From contig NZ_FNEV01000007.1 in the NCBI RefSeq assembly GCF_900100295.1, forward strand, positions 119,634-183,633: a stretch of 64,000 bases of DNA. Direction: 5' to 3'. Below are positions 58,510-64,000 of the stretch, piece after piece; the stretch's first letter is position 1; every line of letters starts with the position of its first letter. Below the pieces are notes generated by a model. That model worked only from the letters and a program-made list of their open reading frames with translations. It did not search any database and was not told the DNA's origin. The DNA comes from Salimicrobium halophilum. GTDB taxonomy: Bacteria > Bacillota > Bacilli > Bacillales > Halobacillaceae. The translations under genes and the position numbers were made by a program.

Positions 58510-60576
58510 ATGCTGGACAAGCGGGCACAAGCCATTATGTCCGAACTGCTGGCTCAACCTTATATATCCAGCAAACAGCTGGAGAAGAAACAGGGGCTCA
58601 CCCGGCGTCAGCTTGGATATCGAATAGGTAAACTCAATGAGTATCTTCTGGAAAAGGGGCTGCCGGTCGTGGAACGCACACGTCAGGGCTATTTTGATGT
58701 ACCCTCGCCGATTGCGGAGTTTTTTCAAAAGAACGACCAGGAAATCATTCATCCTGATGATGCAGGGGATATACACAAAGAAGAGCGGCTTGATTACCTT
58801 CTCGTCTACTTGATGACAGGGGAGGAGGAGATTACGCTTGCCCATCTGATTTCTTTTCTCGGCGTGAGTAAAAATACGGTGCTTCACGAGATGAAGTCGG
58901 TACGTCGAAAGCTTGCTTCTGCCGGGTTGGACATTCATTACACCAGGCAGGAAGGCTACTTTGTCACAGGTAATGAATTCAGCAAAAGGCGTATCCTGAT
59001 CAGATCTATTTCCAATGTGCTGAACCGGGATGGCGGGGAAATAAACCTTCGGAACTTTTTTGATATCGAACAGACAGACGTGCTTCACTTGAAATCGCTG
59101 ATTGAACGGATGGAAGAGAAGTTAGGGATCAAATATACGGATGAAAATCTACGTCTCATTCCTTATATTCTTCTTCTTCTGTTACGTCGTCTTCGTCTTG
59201 GTCACAGAGTGGAATTGGACGGGATCGCTTACGAAGAGCTATCGAACACGAAGGAATATCGGGTTACGGAACATTTGCTTAAAGAAATCGATGATGTGCC
59301 GGACTCCGAGCGGTTGTTCATCACCTTGTACATCCTGACTTCCCGCCTTTCGTCTATCCAGGAATCGGATCCCGGCGCTGTACCGGAACTTTACCCGGCT
59401 ATTGAGGAGATGCTCAGTCGTTTTGAAAAAAGCGCATGCGTCACTTTCGAGAAAAGACGGGAACTTCTGGAGCAGCTGCTTCAACATATCACGCCTGCTT
59501 ACTTTCGGATCAAGTACAGACTGACGGACTTGATTTATGCACCGGAGGTCTTCAGCAGAGAGCTCAGGGATATCCATCACATTGTAAAACAGTCTTTGGC
59601 ACCCCTGGAGCGGATGATCGGTACCGTGATTCCTGAGAATGAAAGTGCCTATATCTCCATGCTGATCGGTGGATGGATGCGCAGACAGGGTGAGAGCCTG
59701 GATGAAAAAACGAAAGCCGTCGTCGTTTGCCCGCATGGGGTTTCGGTGTCACGTCTACTTTTCAATGAACTGGATCTTCTGTTTCCGGAGTTCGTGTTTC
59801 TCGATTATTTATCGGTACGTGAATTCGAAGCATATTCGCTTGATTACGATGTCGTCTTTTCTTCGGCACCGATTCCCACGGAGAAGAAATTGTTTCTGAT
59901 CCGTCCTCTATTGAAGGAGGAGGAAAAGAATCGTTTGCGACAGCAAGTGCTGTTCGGTCTCCATGATCGACATAGCGGAGAAATCGATGTCAGAGAGATG
60001 TTGAATATCATTTCCAGCTATGCAGATATCCAGGATGAAGAAGGACTGGTGGAAGGGTTGAAGAATTATTTTGATGCCTACACCCGTGTCAGTACGAGAC
60101 AGCCGGAGAAAGAACAGTCCGGAATAAATCTTCATTCCCTGCTTCCGCCGTCGCATATTCAACGGACGGAGGAGGTAAGAGATTGGGAGGAAGCCGTACG
60201 AAGTTGTGCATCGCCACTGGTTCAGGAGGAGTATATCACCCCTGACTATGTGCAGAAAATGATTCATGCGAGCAGCAACGATCCTTATATCATTCTCGGC
60301 AAACGCCTGGCTATCCCGCATGCAGCTCCTGAAGACGGGGTGAAGCGAATGGGGATGAGCATGCTTTCTGTTCGAAACGGAGTGTCGTACGCGGGTACGG
60401 ACATTTATTGGATTGTGGTGATCGCAGCTGTTGATAAACACCAGCATATGACAGCATTGATGCAATTGATGGAGATCGCCCAGAACAGGTCACTGGAAGA
60501 TCAGGTGCTGAATGCTGCATCAGCTGAAGAGATTTATAGAATTCTGCGCCGCGTACCGGCGAATACAGTAACGTAA
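58510..60576 (+). CDS. PRD-containing PTS regulator (MtlR/LicR type)
   Basis: 688-residue transcription activator controlled by PTS phosphorylation. Two N-terminal HTH regions (ISSKQLEKKQGLTRRQLGYRIGKLNEYL; ITLAHLISFLGVSKNTVLHEMKSVRRKL), two PTS regulation domains (~190-400, conserved His in RLGHRVE and DIHHIVKQ), an EIIB-like domain with Cys in VVVCPHGVSVSRLLFNEL, and an EIIA-like domain with His in RLAIPHAAPEDGV. It precedes the galactitol-type EIIA, EIIC and EIIB genes with a 15-nt gap and should sense that transporter. GGAGGTTACATT precedes the ATG. Confidence 0.9.
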   Translation: MLDKRAQAIMSELLAQPYISSKQLEKKQGLTRRQLGYRIGKLNEYLLEKGLPVVERTRQGYFDVPSPIAEFFQKNDQEIIHPDDAGDIHKEERLDYLLVYLMTGEEEITLAHLISFLGVSKNTVLHEMKSVRRKLASAGLDIHYTRQEGYFVTGNEFSKRRILIRSISNVLNRDGGEINLRNFFDIEQTDVLHLKSLIERMEEKLGIKYTDENLRLIPYILLLLLRRLRLGHRVELDGIAYEELSNTKEYRVTEHLLKEIDDVPDSERLFITLYILTSRLSSIQESDPGAVPELYPAIEEMLSRFEKSACVTFEKRRELLEQLLQHITPAYFRIKYRLTDLIYAPEVFSRELRDIHHIVKQSLAPLERMIGTVIPENESAYISMLIGGWMRRQGESLDEKTKAVVVCPHGVSVSRLLFNELDLLFPEFVFLDYLSVREFEAYSLDYDVVFSSAPIPTEKKLFLIRPLLKEEEKNRLRQQVLFGLHDRHSGEIDVREMLNIISSYADIQDEEGLVEGLKNYFDAYTRVSTRQPEKEQSGINLHSLLPPSHIQRTEEVRDWEEAVRSCASPLVQEEYITPDYVQKMIHASSNDPYIILGKRLAIPHAAPEDGVKRMGMSMLSVRNGVSYAGTDIYWIVVIAAVDKHQHMTALMQLMEIAQNRSLEDQVLNAASAEEIYRILRRVPANTVT

Positions 60577-60591
60577 GAGAGGGGGACAACC

Positions 60592-61074
60592 ATGGGGGAG
60601 ATCCGTATAGAGGAGGAGGTCATTTTTCAGGAACTTGAGGCTTCTTCAAAAGAAGAGGCGTTGCGAAAAGTGGCCGGAAACCTTGTGGAACAGAAAATTG
60701 TAGAAGAGAGTTTTGTAGAAGCTGTCATAGAAAGAGAAAAAGAATTCGCAACGGGACTGCCGACTCCCGGACTTGCTGTAGCTATTCCTCACACGGATGC
60801 TTTCCATGTGCGGGAAAAAGCGATCAGCGTAGCAGTATTGAAGGAACCGGTGACTTTTATCCAAATGGGTACGAGAGATGTGGAAGTTCCCGTGAAAATC
60901 ATGTTCATGCTGGCGATGAATGAAGCTCATTCCCAGCTGGAGCTCTTGCAGAAGTTGATGGCTATGCTACAAAAACAGGAAGTGCTGGAGGGAATCGTTT
61001 CGGCTGAAACTGCCACAGCTATTCGGAAGATGATGGAAGAAGAATTGGGGTTGTATAACGGACAGGAAAAATAA
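60592..61074 (+). CDS. gatA: galactitol-type PTS EIIA
   Basis: 160-residue cytoplasmic phosphocarrier. The active His is about residue 67 in LPTPGLAVAIPHTDAFHV, the TGLP..VAIPHTD form of galactitol EIIA proteins. N-terminal EEEVIFQELEASSKEEALRKVAG is typical of the EIIA-2 fold. AGAGGGGGAC precedes the ATG. Works with the EIIC and EIIB at 61132 and 62494; gene order A-C-B. Confidence 0.88.
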   Translation: MGEIRIEEEVIFQELEASSKEEALRKVAGNLVEQKIVEESFVEAVIEREKEFATGLPTPGLAVAIPHTDAFHVREKAISVAVLKEPVTFIQMGTRDVEVPVKIMFMLAMNEAHSQLELLQKLMAMLQKQEVLEGIVSAETATAIRKMMEEELGLYNGQEK

Positions 61075-61092
61075 GACGACTTCTTCATTTGT

Positions 61093-61107
61093 TTGTAAGC
61101 GGATACA
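61093..61107. promoter_or_regulatory. cre box between EIIA and EIIC genes
   Basis: TTGTAAGCGGATACA fits WTGNAANCGNWWNCW at every position, 25 bp before the EIIC start. Inside the operon it could act as a CcpA roadblock. Confidence 0.6.
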
Positions 61108-61131
61108 AAAATGAAAGGACTGGTGAGGGGA

Positions 61132-62472
61132 ATGGGAGTTTTACAATGGTTTGTCGATCTTGGCGCGAGTGTCATGCTGCCGATTATCATTTTTATCTTT
61201 GCACTTATTTTAGGTACGAAAGTAGGAAAAGCATTCAAGGCCGGTCTTACGGTCGGGATCGGGTTCATCGGGTTGAACCTGGTCATCGGTCTCTTAGCGG
61301 ATAGTCTCGGCCCTGCCGCTCAGGCGATGGTAGATAACTTCGGATTTCAGTTGAATACGCTGGATGTCGGCTGGCCGGCCGCTTCCGCCATTTCATATGG
61401 TACCGTTCTCGGAAGTCTTGCTATTCCGATCGGTATCGGGGTCAACGTAGTGCTGCTTCTGTTCGGATTGACCCGTACGTTGAACGTAGATATATGGAAT
61501 TTCTGGCACAGTGCTTTCGTCGGTTCGATCGTATACGTAATCACAGGGGATTTCGTATTATCGATTCTGACGATGATCGTTCACCTGCTTCTGATGTATC
61601 TGCTCGGGGATATCATAGCGGTGCGCATCGAGAAATTCTACGGGTATAAGAATCTGACGTTTCCACACGGAGCATCAGCCCCTTCGTTCCTCGTAGCCCT
61701 GCCGTTAAACTGGATTTTCGATCGGATTCCAGGTTTCAATAAACTCGAGGCCGATCACGAAACGATTCAGCGGCGCTTCGGCATCTTCGGTGATTCTACG
61801 GTGATGGGTTTGATCATCGGTCTGGTCATCGGAGCACTCGCCGGTTATGATGTGAGCGGTATTCTTCAATTGGGTGTCCAGACAGGGGCGGTTCTGCTTC
61901 TGATGCCGAAAATGGTGGCACTACTCATGGAAGGACTTGCTCCTGTATCGGAAGCGGCCGGGGATTTCGTCAAGAAACGTTTCCCGGGCAGGGATCTCTA
62001 TATCGGGATGGACAGTGCTTTATCGATCGGACACCCATCCGTATTGTCGGCTTCTCTGATTCTCGTACCGGTGACGCTTTTTCTTGCAGTTGTACTTCCG
62101 GGGAATACGGTGTTACCTTTTGCGGATCTTGCGGTCATTCCGTTTCTGATTTGTCTGATGGTCCCGGTGTTCAGGGGAAATCTGATCCGTTCGGTAATCG
62201 GAGGTGCCATCTACATCGGGGTCGGTCTATATATCGCCAGCTGGATCGCTCCGGTGTTTACGGAAGCGGCTAAGTCCGCCAATTTCGATTTAGGTTCTGC
62301 GAACAGTATTTCTTCTTTGAGTGACGGTGCCGTCTGGACGACATTCATTTTCGGATGGATCCCGGATGCTTTCGGGTATGTCGGCATCATCCTCCTCGGC
62401 ATCATCATTCTGCTGGGGCTTGTGTATGTGAATAAGTTGAAGCCTAAAAAAGTGAAAGACATGGTAGAATAA
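61132..62472 (+). CDS. gatC: galactitol-type PTS EIIC permease
   Basis: 446-residue membrane permease of the EIIC-Gat family with about ten helices: ASVMLPIIIFIFALILGTKVGKAFKAGLTVGIGFIGLNLVIGLL, VDIWNFWHSAFVGS, LTFPHGASAPSF, IYIGMDSALSIGHPSVLSASLI and LPGNTVLPFADLAV. These align well with E. coli GatC (DLGPTVMLP start), so I take ATG 61132 after GGTGAGGGG; an in-frame ATG at 61111 is possible. Galactitol or a pentitol such as D-arabitol are the likely substrates. Confidence 0.9.
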   Translation: MGVLQWFVDLGASVMLPIIIFIFALILGTKVGKAFKAGLTVGIGFIGLNLVIGLLADSLGPAAQAMVDNFGFQLNTLDVGWPAASAISYGTVLGSLAIPIGIGVNVVLLLFGLTRTLNVDIWNFWHSAFVGSIVYVITGDFVLSILTMIVHLLLMYLLGDIIAVRIEKFYGYKNLTFPHGASAPSFLVALPLNWIFDRIPGFNKLEADHETIQRRFGIFGDSTVMGLIIGLVIGALAGYDVSGILQLGVQTGAVLLLMPKMVALLMEGLAPVSEAAGDFVKKRFPGRDLYIGMDSALSIGHPSVLSASLILVPVTLFLAVVLPGNTVLPFADLAVIPFLICLMVPVFRGNLIRSVIGGAIYIGVGLYIASWIAPVFTEAAKSANFDLGSANSISSLSDGAVWTTFIFGWIPDAFGYVGIILLGIIILLGLVYVNKLKPKKVKDMVE

Positions 62473-62493
62473 TAGAAAATGGAGGGCTGACCA

Positions 62494-62778
62494 ATGAAAA
62501 AATTATTGATTATGTGTGGAACAGGGGTAGCAACATCTACAGTAGTGACAGGCAAGGTGAAAGAATGGCTGGAACAGAACAACTTGGCAGGAGAGGTGCA
62601 ACTGTATCAGTCGAAAGTAAGTGATGAAATAGGCAGAATCGATGACTACGATGTCGTGCTGTCAACGACGATGGTTTCGGATGACGTACGCGACAAAGTC
62701 ATTGACGGGGTACCTTTGCTGACCGGGGTAGGGACAGAGGGAATGTATGAAAAGCTTTATGAAGAACTGACGAAATAG
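62494..62778 (+). CDS. gatB: galactitol-type PTS EIIB
   Basis: 94-residue EIIB of the lactose/galactitol type. The phospho-Cys 8 lies in LLIMCGTGVATSTVVTGKVKEWL, directly at the N-terminus as in GatB. YDVVLSTTMV and the short C-terminal helix complete the fold. AATGGAGGGC precedes the ATG, 21 nt after EIIC. A terminator follows, so no polyol dehydrogenase or kinase belongs to this operon. Confidence 0.9.
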   Translation: MKKLLIMCGTGVATSTVVTGKVKEWLEQNNLAGEVQLYQSKVSDEIGRIDDYDVVLSTTMVSDDVRDKVIDGVPLLTGVGTEGMYEKLYEELTK

Positions 62779-62790
62779 AATCGTATAGAG

Positions 62791-62820
62791 GCACTGCTCT
62801 TTTTGAGGGCAGTGCTTTTT
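62791..62820 (+). terminator. terminator of the Gat PTS operon
   Basis: GCACTGC-(11 nt)-GCAGTGC followed by five T. Confidence 0.85.
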
Positions 62821-62914
62821 ACGTTTAATTTGCAGAAGAAGGTGATATATTAAGTGGACGGACAGAGACTAATGAGGTTCTATCAGTAACTCAACTTTAA
62901 GGAGAGTGGAAAAG

Positions 62915-63850
62915 ATGAAAGCTATTGTAATCAATGAATACGGACATAAAGAACAGCTTACAGAACAGGAAGTGGAAACACCGAAACCGGGAAAAGGCGA
63001 GGTGCTCGTTCAAACTAAAGCCACTTCCATCAACCCGATCGACTGGAAGTTGCGTGAAGGGTATCTCAAGCAGATGATCGACTTTGAATTTCCGATCATT
63101 CTCGGCTGGGACGTAGCCGGAATCGTGGCAGAAACGGGAGAAGGTGTCACCTCCTTTGAAAAAGGCGATCGTGTCTTCGCGCGTCCCGATTTGACCGGAA
63201 AAGGAACGTACGCCGAGTATACAATCGTAGCGGAACACCTGCTTGCACCGCTACCTGAGAATATTTCCTATGAGGAAGGAGCTGCTGTGCCATTAGCTGG
63301 CCAGACCGCGTGGCAATGCCTCACAGACGTGACGAACGTACAGAAGGGCGAGAAAGTATTGATCCAGGCTGGTGCCGGTGGGGTAGGTTCGTATGCCATC
63401 CAGTTCGCGAAAGAAAAAGGTGCTTACGTGGCGACAACCGGTAGTACGAAGAACGTGGACTTTTTGAAATCTCTCGGCGCGGACGAAGTCATCGACTATA
63501 CCAAAGAAGATTTCACTGAGGTGCTGAATGACTACGACGTCGTATTCGATATGCTGGGTGGAGACGTTCTGGATAAAGCGTTCGATGTATTGAAAAACGG
63601 CGGACGTCTCGTAACTATTGCCGGACAGCCGGATGAAGAAAAGGCGAAAGAGAAGAACATCGAAACGACGTCTTTCTGGCTTCAGCCGACCGGGAAGGAT
63701 ATGAAAGAGATTGCCGATCTGATGGAAGCAGGAAAAGTGAAGTCTCACATCGGTCATCGCTATCCGCTTACAGAACAAGGTTTGAGAGATGCGCATGAGT
63801 TGAGCGAGACGCATCATGCTAAAGGAAAAATCGTCATCAACGTAGAATAA
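62915..63850 (+). CDS. NADP-dependent MDR oxidoreductase (quinone reductase type)
   Basis: 311-residue zinc-free medium-chain reductase: VQTKATSINPIDWKLREGYL near residue 38, FPIILGWDVAGIV, LAGQTAWQCL and the nucleotide motif VLIQAGAGGVGSYAIQFAKEKGAYVATTGST near residue 145. Resembles Bacillus NADPH:quinone/enone reductases. ATG 62915 follows AAGGAGAG. Own terminator downstream; independent of the Gat operon, so a role in polyol oxidation is unlikely. Confidence 0.88.
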   Translation: MKAIVINEYGHKEQLTEQEVETPKPGKGEVLVQTKATSINPIDWKLREGYLKQMIDFEFPIILGWDVAGIVAETGEGVTSFEKGDRVFARPDLTGKGTYAEYTIVAEHLLAPLPENISYEEGAAVPLAGQTAWQCLTDVTNVQKGEKVLIQAGAGGVGSYAIQFAKEKGAYVATTGSTKNVDFLKSLGADEVIDYTKEDFTEVLNDYDVVFDMLGGDVLDKAFDVLKNGGRLVTIAGQPDEEKAKEKNIETTSFWLQPTGKDMKEIADLMEAGKVKSHIGHRYPLTEQGLRDAHELSETHHAKGKIVINVE

Positions 63851-63858
63851 TATGATTT

Positions 63859-63887
63859 AGAGCAGGGACTGCCCCTGCTCTTTTTTA
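63859..63887 (+). terminator. terminator after MDR gene
   Basis: AGAGCAGGG-(5 nt)-CCCTGCTCT followed by TTTTT. Confidence 0.9.
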
Positions 63888-63896
63888 TCAGCTTTA

Positions 63897-63944
63897 GGCG
63901 AGAAGACTCCCTCCTCAACGACGTAGGGGGGGAGATGAATCGCC
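63897..63944. other. structured sequence, possible IS200/IS605-associated end or RNA
   Basis: GGCGA (63897) pairs with TCGCC (63940) and CTCCC (63907) with GGGAG (63930), giving a two-step hairpin with conserved-looking GAGAAGACTCCC and GGGGAGATGAATCGCC segments. This resembles my memory of sequences flanking OrfB/TnpB elements. Downstream, GACATC/GATGTC and TCGGAC/GTCCGA repeats run into the window edge. No transposase is visible. Confidence 0.3.
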
Positions 63945-64000
63945 TTCGGACGAGGAGACATCTTTGATGGTATCCGATGTCCGACAGAAATATATTTTTT

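Overview
The window looks like chromosomal DNA of a low-to-mid GC Firmicute of the Bacillaceae, most likely a moderately halophilic genus such as Halobacillus or a relative. This is an inference from gene content (Bacillus-type glgBCDAP operon, class III fructose bisphosphatase, DUF1659/DUF2922/YvrJ small proteins, CatR/CatD/CatE), strong AGGAGG-type ribosome sites, CcpA-like cre boxes and an acidic protein composition. I see no rRNA, tRNA, CRISPR array or complete insertion sequence.

1-6948 is a polyol PTS operon on the minus strand: epimerase, SIS isomerase, polyol-phosphate dehydrogenase, EIIA, EIICB and a transketolase cut by the window edge. A DeoR regulator diverges from it, with a helically phased operator between them. 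7037-10292 holds an SDR, two tandem DUF1659-DUF2922 pairs with YvrJ, and a butanediol-type dehydrogenase. 10453-20554 is a maltodextrin-type uptake and phosphorolysis operon: ABC binding protein and two permeases, YesL-like protein, LacI regulator, debranching-type enzyme, beta-phosphoglucomutase and GH65 phosphorylase. Its promoter region carries two different palindromic operators.

20637-32274 is mixed. It contains membrane proteins of unknown function (DUF2254, DUF1097, YkvI), DUF2200, an A+T-rich GIY-YIG/DUF2075 nuclease-ATPase fusion, a catR-catD-catE thiol/quinone stress locus, a B12-binding-like protein and fbp. 32437-39218 combines a quinone reductase-like enzyme with nucleotide second-messenger genes: a GGDEF protein, a patatin lipase, a class III adenylyl cyclase and a GAF-HD-GYP protein. 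39325-40466 has small membrane proteins.

40656-50768 is a complete glycogen operon, glgB-C-D-A-P plus a neopullulanase-like GH13 enzyme. 51014-53038 has DUF2187 and mqo. 53103-55888 is a TetR regulator and two SDR genes bracketed by a direct, ungapped 148-bp repeat, with a MITE-like palindrome beside the second copy. 55960-58312 has class I aldolase, an RDD protein, a tiny membrane ORF and an O-methyltransferase. 58510-62778 is a galactitol-type PTS (PRD regulator, EIIA, EIIC, EIIB) with no catabolic enzyme next to it, followed by an MDR oxidoreductase and a structured sequence at the right edge.

The common theme is carbohydrate and polyol handling: two PTS systems, one ABC oligosaccharide system, glycogen storage, and glycolytic/gluconeogenic enzymes (fbp, fda, tkt). 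Catabolite control is suggested by several cre-like sites. The least explained parts are the rewired polyol pathway, the GIY-YIG/DUF2075 fusion, the zinc-ribbon adenylyl cyclase beside HD-GYP and GGDEF proteins, and the repeat-bracketed SDR cassette.
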